Of a DNA stretch of 64,000 bases, positions 39,873 through 51,586 are shown in pieces; position 1 is the stretch's first letter; every line of letters begins with the position of its first letter. The notes under the pieces were generated by a model. It was not told where the DNA came from. It searched no databases and saw only the letters and a list, made by a program, of their open reading frames with translations. The position numbers were made by a program, and so were the translations under genes. The stretch spans positions 2,857,001 through 2,921,000 of the forward strand of contig OZ014415.1 of assembly GCA_963965975.1 (NCBI GenBank), read 5' to 3'. Source of the stretch: Xestospongia bergquistia (taxonomy: Eukaryota; Porifera; Demospongiae; Haplosclerida; Petrosiidae).

Positions 39873-41060
39873 CTATGGTTGCTCTTCCAAGATAAAATGT
39901 TCAAATTGCCCTGGTTCGCTGCCAGCTTCATAATACTGACAGTTGACCTTACCACCGCCACCAGGTCTCTTTGAAGTAACTCCATCCCCATCAAGACGAA
40001 TGTAACAATGTGGAAATGCTAGAGATTGAAAAGAGTAGTATCCATCCTTCTCTTTGGGAATAAATACTTCATAAGAATGTGCGGGTACTCCACTCCACTG
40101 GCAATTGACCACACCACTACCGTTCGCTTTAAATTTGGTCACATCACGGCCATCCAAACGAACGTAAACATTTTGCCAATAATGATTTTGCAGTACTACT
40201 AGGTAAGCTTGCTCTGTAGCTAGCGAGGGAGTACATTCCACATGATAAATAAAGAACTTCTCATAAGATCCAGGTGGCTTGTACTGGCAGTTGATAGTAC
40301 CACCTCCTTTGATTGAATGAACATTTTCGCCATCGCAGCGAAGATATACATTAGTATAATACGCTGATCGCAATGAATATATTTTCAAATTCTGAGTACG
40401 TTCAAGAAAACGATATATTATATGACTTGTGAATCTAACTGCAGAGTTTGGACAATCACCACCTCTGTGAACTCCAAGAACTGTCCAATACCCATTGTAC
40501 CATGTGTACACTGGACTCCCAGACTCTCCACCAATTGTGTCATTCATGTAGAAAAGCCTGTGTGAAGTCACTTGAGTAATTTCTCCTCCTGTTGTCCACA
40601 TTTGAGGCCATGGGTGTTTATCACCAGCATATCCACAGTTGGTTACAATACGTCCTAATAATTTGTCATCCTTTACCATTGCAGACCAACCAAAACCTTC
40701 ACTACTATCACCACTCAAAATAATAAGGCCATAGTCATAGTCTGAATTAGAATCTTGGATATATTCAGGAGATGCATACAAGTCTTCTGTTTGTGCTATG
40801 ACAGCTGCATGTCCAGGAAAAGTTACACTAACGTTTTCTGCATATGCTCCATTACTATAAACACAATGAGCACAAGTCACAACGATTTTGCAGTTCATAT
40901 TTGGAATGTGGATCATGAACCCAGATCCATCATCTCGTTCTCTACTTGCATATGTTGTAATCAGAGAGCATATCCAGTTATATGGTGGAGAGGTGTCAGG
41001 ATCTACCCTTACTCGCTCATCTCTTAAACACACAGAATCTGGAAGGGAACCAGGATGCAT
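39873..41060 (-). CDS. Trypsin-fold serine protease with fascin-like beta-trefoil, copy 1 (395 aa)
   Basis: Predicted peptide hydrolase, S1B/V8-like. Residues 25-222 form the protease: His65 in VVTCAHC, Asp109 in YDYGLIIL and Ser180 in GGESGSPVY make a complete catalytic triad. Residues 223-395 hold three repeats, each with Y-x-R-x-DG and a Gly-rich loop ending in NCQ (YLRCDG...INCQY, YVRLDG...VNCQW, YIRLDG...VNCQY). This is the signature of a beta-trefoil of the fascin type, likely a binding module. Single exon. The ATG at 41060 gives no signal peptide or membrane segment, so it may be cytosolic, released unconventionally, or misread at its 5' end. A TATA box is at 41139-41146. Its partner at 51587-52774 is about 95% identical. 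Confidence 0.85.
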   Translation of the reverse strand: MHPGSLPDSVCLRDERVRVDPDTSPPYNWICSLITTYASRERDDGSGFMIHIPNMNCKIVVTCAHCVYSNGAYAENVSVTFPGHAAVIAQTEDLYASPEYIQDSNSDYDYGLIILSGDSSEGFGWSAMVKDDKLLGRIVTNCGYAGDKHPWPQMWTTGGEITQVTSHRLFYMNDTIGGESGSPVYTWYNGYWTVLGVHRGGDCPNSAVRFTSHIIYRFLERTQNLKIYSLRSAYYTNVYLRCDGENVHSIKGGGTINCQYKPPGSYEKFFIYHVECTPSLATEQAYLVVLQNHYWQNVYVRLDGRDVTKFKANGSGVVNCQWSGVPAHSYEVFIPKEKDGYYSFQSLAFPHCYIRLDGDGVTSKRPGGGGKVNCQYYEAGSEPGQFEHFILEEQP

Positions 41061-41138
41061 AGCAGAAAGTATGTTAACGTTTTAGAAGAACTAAGTTGAG
41101 GTAAAGTTAGTTTAGTTTGAATATTACAATGTGCAGTA

Positions 41139-41146
41139 CTTATATA
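41139..41146 (-). promoter_or_regulatory. TATA box of protease-trefoil copy 1
   Basis: TATATAAG on the minus strand about 80 bp upstream of the ATG. The same sequence and spacing occur at 52852-52859 for copy 2. Confidence 0.6.
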
Positions 41147-41335
41147 GAAAAATTTATCAATGTAGGTGGTACTTTGTTGTTGTAGACTCAGCCCATCTTC
41201 TGCACAATGCTTAATACATACTTAGGCAACTTGATGCATCAATGAAACTTTCTTGGATGATATGTATTAACGATGACATTAACCATAATTATGAACAGGT
41301 TTACATCACACTTCTGTTCATTTCAATGGCATCAC

Positions 41336-42305
41336 TGTCAAAAGAATGGTGCTGATATTACAACTCTTAGGATGTTATAGGCCTGATTATCTTTAACATC
41401 ATTATAAAGTAATCAACATCTCTTTTAATTGGTGAGTTAAGATAACTGATTATGACAGACAGCATCCCATTTTATGCTATCCCAAATTTCCAAGCATTTT
41501 TGTTGATACAAAATTTATGTGTGGGAGTATTTTTGTGTTGTTAATCAAAATTTATGATATTAATAAAAATAAGTAAAATACATTTAACATACAATTCACA
41601 ATACATCTGCAAACAAAAGTTATAATTTTCTTTCTCACTATGACAAACATACACATTGCTAAGATGGTAGGGAAAAAAGAGAAAAAGAGATTGAGAGAGA
41701 GAGAGAGATTGATATTTTAAAATAGAAAAAAACTGCCCTTTTGTTGCCTTGCTAGCTATACGCTTATACTTACTAAGTACATGTGTGCATTTAAGAATTG
41801 TGAAAGAGTAAGCATCACTGTTAAAAGAAGGGTGCTGATATTAAAACTCTTAGGATGTTATAGGCCTGATTTTATTTAACATCATTATAAAGTAATCAAC
41901 ATCTCTTTTAATTGGTGAATTAAGAAAACTGATATATACTCACAATCAACATCCCATTTTATGCTACTCCAAAATTCCAAGCATTGTTGTTTATACAAAA
42001 TTTATTTGTGGGAGTATTTTTGTGTTGTTAATCAAAACCTATGATATCAATAAAAATAAGTAAAAGACATTTAACATACAGTTCACAATACATCTACATA
42101 CTATGCATACAAAAGTTATAATTTTCTTTCTCACTATGACAAACATACACATTGCTAAGATGGTAGGGAAAAAAGAGAAAAAGAGATTGAGAGAGAGAGA
42201 GAGAGATTGATATTTTAAAATAGAAAAAACTGCCCTTTTGTTGCCTTGGTAGCTATATGTTTATACTTACTAAGTATACATGTGTGCATTTAAGAATTGT
42301 GAAAG
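41336..42305. repeat. Tandem duplication of about 480 bp, found only in duplication copy 1
   Basis: The block from gtgctgatatta, ggatgttataggcctgat, through cacattgctaagatggtaggg and the (GA)n tract occurs at about 41350-41815 and again at about 41830-42305. Duplication copy 2 has a single block (about 53085-53710). Confidence 0.8.
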
Positions 42306-42599
42306 AGTAAGGACAGTTTCATTAGCTAAACAAATGAAGGAATAGAGAAGCAATAGTGAGTTAGATACTATGCTAACCATTCCCATGAGATTGCTATTGT
42401 TACGAAGTAGCATATAGTATGGAAAAGAAAGTAAGAAACAAAATATATTTATTATTTCAATATTTTTTTTGTATTGAGCTCAGGTTTACAATATGTTTTC
42501 CCAGTAACTCAATATTTCATGCATCTACATAATATTAATATATAATTTATATAAGATATAATAATGATCTAGGTGCAAATATGTCTGTGACAACAGTAT

Positions 42600-43731
42600 T
42601 TTAATTGTATAGCCTGGCATGTACAGAGAAACAAGAATAAACTCCAAAATAATACAAATAAATTGTCTTTAGTAGTTAGGACTAGTTTGATTAACAGTGT
42701 TTTTGTAAATATTGTTGATTTACAATTATCATATTTTAATTTTCTTTGTATCGTATAAAATATATTGCTAGCTTTGTCATGTACTCTCACACTCACACTT
42801 AAAATATATTCAGTAAGATTTAATGATGGTATTTTATCAGCTATGAGTCCATTAACAATAAAAAAGAATCAGCTTCAAAGTCATCACAAATTATATCAAA
42901 GAATGAGTTTGAAATATTATATATGGAATATGATTAACTAGGAATCCTTGTCTGTACTATATTGTGACAAATCCATTGACTGATTAATAAATCTACTAAT
43001 ACCAGTGTTATTATTTCAGTTTGTCATCTATTAGTATTTATTGTTCTGGAGATCCTATAAGTGGCTATATTGAATATGAATATGCAATTGTTGATATTAA
43101 TTATACCTCTTGTAATCTCTGAAATGGTTTTAATGAAGTTGAATAATAAAGTAGTAAGAGAAAGGAAAATGTCCCCACCATTAGCACAAAAGTATACAAT
43201 AACAATATATAACTACTGATATTTTCATTGATATCTAGTTATATATGTACCATAGAAGTGAATAATGTGTCATTTGATGTCATATTACTATAACTAATAC
43301 TAATGATAGTATAGATCAAAGTAATTACATATTCAACCTACATAATGTATGGAAAATACAACGTTATGAACTTATAATAGTTGTAATTTCTTATAATCAT
43401 ACTTACTAAATCATCATCTTTGTCACAAGTGTTAAATTTTTGAATCTAAGAGTTAGAATGTTATTTGTTTTACTATTGAAACTTACAAAGAATACGTCAC
43501 CTTTTTCTTTGTCTTTTTTAACTCATTGAGAACAGCTCTCACATGCTGTATTGCAGTCATATGACCTTAACAATGAAACCCTCATCCAAGGTGTATGTGT
43601 TAAACAAGTTTATAATGTCAGCATGAGAGGTAATTTCCTGTCTTAAGGACTGGTTTTTATGAGCTTCCTCTTTTGAAGTCCCTTTCTACTCTACCATTCC
43701 TCCATGTCCATGCCACTTAAAAGAAAGTAGA
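42600..43731. other. Non-coding part of duplication copy 1, identical to copy 2
   Basis: No gene supported. Near 43500-43690 the minus strand has short codable pieces that could be further decayed exons of the adjacent phosphatase pseudogene, but the frame is broken. Confidence 0.45.
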
Positions 43732-44468
43732 CTAATATATCAATGAAATATTCTTATATTCACACCAGTGTTTATATTGTTCATATGATGTCCTCAATTT
43801 AAAAAAAGAAATACCTAATGGTCTAATGTATAAAGAGATATTGAAGTGAATTATGAATAAAAGAACATACAGTGAAATCAAGTACTGAATTATATTGCCA
43901 TGACATATATACAATTCAGTTATGTGCACGTCTATCAAGAGCCAGACAAGGTCTCTGTTAAATGTTGTTAAAATGTTGTTAGCATCCTTGGATTGTTGGT
44001 AGTGCGTCTTTACTCTATAAGCAATGACAACACAAATATTAGTACATGAATGTGTGTAACTCGCTAAAAACTGGTTGTCTTCTCTCGTTAATGATGTGTC
44101 AATCCTAATGAGTCCCATTTTTTGTAACATATCGTTGTATGTTATTGTAACGTTTTGCGTTAAGTTGTTAGTCAATAGTTCAGTAGTTTGTCTTGCCCTT
44201 GATAAGTCAGATGAAAATACATAAATTGGTTCTTTTAAATGTCTTTGTAGTTCTCATCCTGTCTTGTCAGCTTGTTCACGTCCTAAAATTGTCAGGTTTC
44301 ATTCTTCGCTGGTTTCTCCATGAAGTATAAAGTAAAGATGTCTTGTAAACGTAGTTGTTAAGTCTCTTTCAATATTGTTCTAGATTGGACAGGTGTTGTT
44401 GATTATAATACTTAATACTGGGGATTTACCTCTGAATTACTACTCTCTGGAACAACCTGCTCAGCCAT
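43732..44468 (-). pseudogene. Histidine-phosphatase (phosphoglycerate mutase-like) pseudogene, copy 1
   Basis: A likely first exon (44468-44430, 13 codons from ATG, donor gtaaat) is followed by a second exon resembling the histidine phosphatase superfamily: YFILHGET near 44320, then LTILGREQADKTG, then FSSDLSRARQTTELL. The catalytic RHG is LHG, so the key Arg is lost. Two in-frame TGA codons interrupt the frame (44299-44301 and 44254-44256). The later part (43732-44175) is open but has lost the second catalytic His region. An identical copy lies at 55308-56044. Family members act on sugar phosphates, nucleotides or phosphoproteins; this copy cannot. Confidence 0.7.
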
Positions 44469-44469
44469 A

Positions 44470-46329
44470 CTTAACTAACAGTAGTCACATGGATAGATGT
44501 AAGCATGGCAATTTAAAGTGTTAATAAGCTACATAATTTGCATGTACATATCTACCAATGTAATCACAAGGTTAATAGAACATTTGTTATAGTTATAGAC
44601 TAATGGAAAAGTTAATTTATGTAACTTACAGGTCAGTTTCGGCTCTGTCAGATAATATGTACCTAGGCTTCCAGCTGTGCTATATAGTTATTATTACAGT
44701 GACTTTTTCAATTGCAGGTCAGAAAAGATAATCCTTATCTTCATCTTACCATATTCTTGTATTGAGATTTCACATATAAGAGCATAACAATTCAGAGTTA
44801 AGGCATACATGATATGTAAATAAAGGAGAGGAACCAAGTATTTAAACCACCACGCTCACCATAAGGAAAACAACGGAAACCATAGTTTCTCTATACTCCC
44901 TACAAGCCTGACTTTCTAGCCATTTCTATAGTAGGGAAAGCATGGGATTAAATCATGCGGCCCAGCCTTATGTAGGGAAACCATGTAACTATGTAGGGTT
45001 TAGATGTAGGGAAATAGAAAATTTTTCCTGTGTAATATCCATGTAAGTTATTTTTTGTCTGAGACAAAAGTCATTTGATCAAGAAATATTGACAATTATA
45101 CAAACTTTAATTTAAGAATTTATTGTGACAGGAAAAGTACAAGGATGTTTAAGAGGTACAATGTCTAGACCAATTTCACATGATACAGAAATATATCAAA
45201 TGATACCACACATACTCGACACTAAATGAGTATCAGAAAGCATTTCTTGAACACTTCTGATTACAATGTTACAAGCATTTATAGTTAATGAGTTTTTAGA
45301 TTTGTTCTCCTGACAAACTACCAATATAATTATTGTCAAACATGTTCTAATTTTCCTGATGTTCAACATGTAATTGCCAACTAACTGTCGACAATGTCAA
45401 GTAAAGTTTATAGTCAATAAATCTGATGCAATAATTATTAGTGTAGTAGGTTCTGAAACAGCATTAAAAATTTAATTATTCACATTCATTATACTTTCTA
45501 CCTTTAAATAGGATACTATGCTCCACATGGTGCAGTTTTCAAATCATGTGCATCTGAAAGATTCCACATGTGTTAATGCATGTCGTTATATGAATAATTA
45601 TATACTATAAATTATTAAGTTTTGCCATAAAAAATTTTAGAAGATTCTTTAATTATATACATTATAATATTATGATAACATTTTATAGATTGTTGATGAA
45701 TCAAATAACAAATGCTTAATCTGTATCCTGGTCAATGTTGCTATCCACCTTGTACTACACACACCACCTTGTAATTAATTATTTATGACCACTAAATGGC
45801 AGTTGTGGCTGTCCTATTTGTGGAGGTAAGTATTTGTCTTGATAATAGTTTCAGCATACAGTAATAACAGTGGATGATAAGTAGTATATGTCCATGACCT
45901 ATTTGTATTTAATATTAATTGTACTAATGATAGTCAAGTCAATAAACAAAATTCTACTAGTCCAGGAACATATTCAGGACTTGGTGTATAATATGATGTC
46001 AATTAAGCTGTCCACCAGCAGAACAATGTATTGATGAAAATAAAAATTTATGAGTCCATCTTGATCATTGTCTAAGTACAGTTATTTATATATTCATCAT
46101 ATTTTTAATTTGCAGAAGTAAATCCAACCTCCATTTACTGGTCTATTTGTGGTATCTTCACATATAATACCTTCATAATCCTACCAACCAAAATATTAAA
46201 CATAATTTCATTTATGGAAGCTGCAGTTCCAATGATAATAATTTCTTCACACTACATGAATGTCAACAACAATTCTCAATTCAGTTAAGATTTACAGATT
46301 TACTTTTGTAACAATCGGTAATAAATATA
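44470..46329. other. Non-coding stretch across the right breakpoint of duplication copy 1
   Basis: The duplication ends at 45108. Beyond it no gene is supportable up to the MFSD1-like fragment. Confidence 0.5.
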
Positions 46330-47051
46330 TTATTTTTTTAGTTTCTTTGTCATTGTTTTCCAAGAGAGTCTCTTGTCTTTTGTCAAGTAAGAAACAGTGA
46401 AAGAAAATAATAAGCTGAATAGTAAGAGTCCAAATCCTACTCCAAATGTAGCATTAAAACGATACCTGAATATTGATATAAAGTCAAAACTTTGATACAG
46501 TAGGTGATTTACCCCCAATGCTAATGCACCACCTAAACGTCCACAGCTTTAATGCAAAACTGAGGTTATTGTCTTTCAACCATATAGCAGCAAATGATTT
46601 ATGCAAAACTTTAATCATTTCATTACTAATTCCAACAAAGAATCTCCTTACTAACATTATCCAATATATGTCAGAGAATGCTCCAAGACTCAACACTAAC
46701 TGACCAAGAGTGGATGTGAGAACAAACAGAACATAGCCCAGCCTTAGACCTAGAACTTTATCAACAAAGACACCGCCCACTAAACACATGATAATATTGG
46801 GCCAGGAATAGACACAGAACAATAAACCATATTGTGTAGTATCAACTTGCATCACATTAATAATAGTGTGCTCCAATCCACTAGTATATTCTGTGATGTA
46901 AAAGTTGACAAAATGTACGAAGAATACTAAATAACAGATATATATACCGACTCTGTGGATTGCAACAGGTAGATGACTTCAATTTGTTCGTTTTTAATGG
47001 CGTCGGTAAAGGAACGAGCTCAGTCTCTAAGGAAGAATCTGTGACAGCCAT
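46330..47051 (-). pseudogene. MFSD1: MFSD1-like transporter, broken N-terminal half
   Basis: The minus strand carries an N-terminal part (ATG at 47051, ending CCNPQ), then after a frame change a first membrane segment. It then reads through MQVDTTQYG, YSWPNIIMCLVGGVFVDKV and RFFVGISNE, which align with MFSD1, a lysosomal major-facilitator dipeptide carrier. A second frame change near 46545 leads to LGGALALGVNHLLY and stops at 46330 after about 230 codons, where the family has about 465. No splice sites explain the frame changes. Only the first six membrane segments are present, without introns, so this is a truncated dead copy, possibly retrotransposed. Confidence 0.75.
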
Positions 47052-49494
47052 TAACTGTAGAACGAGATCCAAATTTAAACCCTTTCTTTACATTTGCTCG
47101 CGTGAGCGTAAATTGCACGTGACACACCACATTGTGAAATATCATGATTGCCATTGAACTTGTCTAGAGCACTCGAGGATCAAAAGACTAAAGCTGTAGT
47201 TATGCAGTTGGATAGTAGGAACAAAAATAATGTTGAAGAATGTTTGGTAAGGATTTTTATTTCTTATAACACAACAACAACAAAGAGATGTTATATTTTA
47301 TTTTAGCAATATTAAATAAACACAATAAGACATTTTTTCCAGCAAGCAGACTGATTTAGTGTTATTCTGAACAATATAGAATTAACAAATGTAGTTATCA
47401 GGTATTGCATTTACTGGTGGAATAGTATATGTAAAGTGAATCCATAGTAAACAGAAATCACACAGTATAAAACAGCCTCTGCAAAACTTCACATTTTAAA
47501 ATCTTTTCAATCTTAATTTACAGTTGTCATTTCTTGACACTTTCCTTTTAACTGCTAAAGACTTTTAGATGGATATTGTATGATAGCTTTTATGACTGTG
47601 ATATTGCCAGTTAAAGATGTTTATTACCAGTAGATATGGCATCAAGGTCTTGTTTTGTACCATCACATGAGTCATTAAGTTACTCTGCATGAGTTCTATA
47701 ACTAGTGCTCATTTATTAAGTCTTTAGGTATTTTCATATTGGCCTATTTTAGAAAATTATGTTATGTTGTCAATAACATTTATAATGACATGTATTTTAC
47801 TTATTAAGCTTTGAATAATTTTCTGATTAAAGTGTCACTATTTCCATTCTATACTGATAACTATCTTATAAATTGAGGATCACCATTAGGAAATGTTAAT
47901 TTTTTAAAATTTTCTATGCAATTATTTATTACCAATCCTGATATTTAACACTCTTCACAAACATTATGGTCCTCTGTTATCAATTTACGTATGAAAGCAA
48001 GATGATTAAATAAACATTGTAGTATTCTGCTAATATATACAATCATTAGTTATATTTGTAAATCCAGTAGGTTTTAATGCTTCAAAGGTTTAAAAATTGG
48101 TAATATTTTGTCTTCTCTCCCATTTTTTCTACTCCAGTTACTCTAAAGGGAAGAGCTAGTTCCAAAGAAATATGACATGGGTGTCACTATCAGGCTAACA
48201 TGTGCTTTTGTAGTAGAATGGAGCGGCTTACAAAAGAGACCATCCCATAGCAAAAATTTCTGAAGTTTTCAGCCATTACAAGTGGCCATATCAACTGACT
48301 ATTCTCCTCTTACAATGTTATATTTATCTTGTGTCCTACTATTGTATTGAATGCATAGGAGGACTTGAAAAGAAATTTATCAAGGTTAAATATTATGACA
48401 CCACACATTATGATTTTCTATTTTCTCTCACAGACAGTCTTAATGTTGTCCTGTGTTTAATGAAGGTTTCTTATCTGATAAGGCAGGCGTCAGACTGGCA
48501 CATATGCTGGTCATAACCATTACTGGATACAACAAAATTGTTTGATTATTTTGGCTTATGATATCTGGATGATTTTTCTGTGTATTGGTAATAAACTCAT
48601 TGTTGTGATTACATGTCTTTTGCTATATCCATGGATATGGCTTCTTGTAGACTGGCTTTTGAGAGAAGTATCTTAATTTCAACTATCAAAAAGGCTTACA
48701 AGCACACAAATTTCTTTGAATCTTTCCAAAACCTCTGTGTTCACCATTTGAGAATCTTGAGCCAGTAGGTGACAAGTGCAAATATTTATAGGTTGGTTTT
48801 TATGATACATTTAAATTAAAATTTGTTATTTTGTCTCTTCTTGATACATATGTACATGCTTATATTGTAAAGGTTTGTCGGTGTGATAAGTCAATTGTGA
48901 AAGGATTTAAAATGACCAAAATATGAGTATTTTCTAAAAAATATTGTGAATTTCAAAATACGATAGTTATAGTTTGTCAGTACATGTAGGATAAGCTACT
49001 TCCAGGTAAAGACATTACAATCCATTCTCTAAATGCATACACTCTACTATTATATAACTTCAAAGGAATAAATAGCTTTTATTTATGAAGGAGGCTTAGC
49101 AAGAGTAAAGTCCAACAACTATGGGTTGCTGCTACCTCGGTATAAATTCATACACCAAGTATATGAAAAATGATAGTTATATGTTAAATCAAGAAACAAT
49201 TTATCATGATGATGACTACCATCTTCATAAGTCTTGATTTGTTGTAAGTATTACATCTAAATCTCTGAACGTAACATTATTATTGATAAGATGTACTTAG
49301 AGGGTCATATAAATGATTGGTATCAAAGGAAGTGTAATCCTTATATAGAGTTTGAATGGTTAAGATAGGGTAAGACTGCCAAGCTGCAATTTCAATTATT
49401 TTAATTGAAGGATTAATATTGAAACATTGTATAATACTAACCATGGTTATTGTGGTACATACATGGATAAAATATATCCATTTAATTTAGTACA
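47052..49494. other. Unique spacer between the duplication copies, no gene seen
   Basis: AT-rich. Around 48120-48900 the composition is less extreme and open fragments appear on the plus strand (for example 48331-48516), but I recognise no family; decayed transposon sequence is possible. Confidence 0.45.
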
Positions 49495-51451
49495 CAGTTG
49501 CCAACCTATTAGTACATTACATTGTGTAACCATAGTTACCATGGTATAAGTACATGAATAAGTGTACAGTTGTGACCAAATAGATTCATTGTAGTGTAAT
49601 CCATTGTTACCATTGTATTTACATCAATAGAGGTGTTGTGACACGTCTAGAGAAGTGTGGCTAAAAGAAAAAGTCAATGAAAAGATATGTTAGAATTGAG
49701 GTAATTTTCAAGTGGTATGAAAATTTTATTTCAAGAATTCTACATATAATGACATTATGTATACAAAACACAGTAAATGGAATTTACATATGACTAATGA
49801 TCTCATGATTAAGTTTATATGAGCTTTAAGAAAAGGTGCAAGTTTCTACTGACTTTAGTGACAAATCTGTACAGTTGAAACAGTTTAGACACCAAATTCA
49901 TGGACTTAACATGTGACAAATGACGTTATGTAAGTCTTGTTTTGTGTTTCAAGAAAAAAATAGTGTATTCAGTAGTTTACTATCAATAACAATCTTAGAG
50001 AAAGCAATTTGTTGTGAATAATTAATATTAACAGAGAAATGGATGCAAAAGGGATCTGTAGATGAGAAAGAAGTCTGAATGGAATGGAATTTGCTGTCGA
50101 TCATTCTACAACTTTCTCTATTGGCTTTCAAAATGCTTGCCCTTTAAAAATAAGCAAACAAGTGATTAATAAATTTCTTTAAAAATGAAGTAAATGTATG
50201 AATGGGTAGTATCAGTTCAAAACAATGAATTCAAACAAGATGTGGTAGGTATGGCAATTACATCAGCCTTACAAAATAGTGCATGTAATTGGTGGCACAA
50301 TCAACTTAAGAATGTTCACCATGGCCAACTCTCTGAATCACTCAAATAACATCATTGCATAAATTGTGCCTGTAATTACTAATATATTACAGGTGCTCAG
50401 ATAGTAATGGCTTAAAGCAAAGTAGACAACAGATTTCCCTATTGTCAGCAAGCAACAGATGCCCTACCCTTCTATGTTACTGTAGTGCAAACATTACAAG
50501 GAAATAGACAACTAATTACAAATCTACAGTTGCACAGATGTTGCTGATATATAGTAATGGTGTAAATGGAAGTAGACAACAGATTTCCCTATTGTCAGCA
50601 AGCAACAGATGCCCTAACCTTTTATGTCACTATATATAGTACAAATATTACAAGGAAATAGACTACTACTTACTAATGTACAGTTGGACAGATGTTGCTG
50701 ATATATAGTAATTGTGTAAACAGAAGTAGACAACAGATTTCCTATTAACAGAGAGTAACAGATGCCCTACCCTTCCATGTTACTATACAGTGCAAAATTA
50801 GAAGGAAATAGACTACATTATGCACACAGATTGAAGGTGCCTATTTTATAATGAGATATTACACAGAATCTCATAACTCTGACAATAAACAATGTAGTGT
50901 TTGTTAACGTTTTTAATATCATCCAATCAATTAAAATAACAACATGCTTAAATTAACCAATCTATTTCACAGTGAAATATTGTTATTGGTTGATAGTAAG
51001 CCACAAATAGAATATTTTGTTGTAATGTCATATATCTATATAGAGTACAAGTCAATGCTCTTATAACTCAATTACAATCAGGTTTTTTAGGAGCCAAAGT
51101 ATATATATCAAAAGACAATTACATACTCCAAAGGATTAGTTTAATTTATTCCATGTGCAGTATTTGCATCAACGTTTGTTTGTTCAGTCTATGCTTTAAA
51201 ACCACAAAGCGTGGCATACTTTACATGATGATATGTATATGATTATAGCAGCAGTATTGCAACTTAATCATAATATAATTACACTGAGTACGCCATCTAT
51301 ATAAAAGTGAGTCTATTTATAAGAATGTTTATGTTCTTATATATAGAAAAGCAGCACAAAAATAAATCCAAGTCAAGGTAATACTAGTATAACAACATGT
51401 AGCAATGTTACAACTAAGAACAATAAACGACTCTGTGGATAATAAACAAAA

Positions 51452-51494
<43 letters not shown>

Positions 51495-51586
51495 CAAAAA
51501 TAAGTTGTAATCTATCAATTAAATATATATAATTAGTGTAATTAGTACAAAATGCAGTCCTATTTCACACGTTACATTAACAGAGT

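Larger units (their letters stand above)
37906..45108. repeat. Segmental duplication, copy 1 (about 7.2 kb, direct)
   Basis: Sequence from cagttgccaacctattag (37906) to acaattatacaaacttt (45108) matches 49495-56684 in the same orientation. The left about 4.7 kb shows scattered substitutions and indels. From about 42600 to 45108 I find no differences on line-by-line comparison, with a constant offset of 11576. Confidence 0.9.

Noticed and set aside
43732..44468. TGA codons in the histidine phosphatase read as selenocysteine
   Set aside because: They do not fall at catalytic Cys or Ser positions, there are two of them, and the catalytic Arg is also lost; a pseudogene is simpler.
48120..48900. 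Possible transposase or gene remnant on the plus strand
   Set aside because: Fragments are short and broken, and I could not match any motif of a known family.
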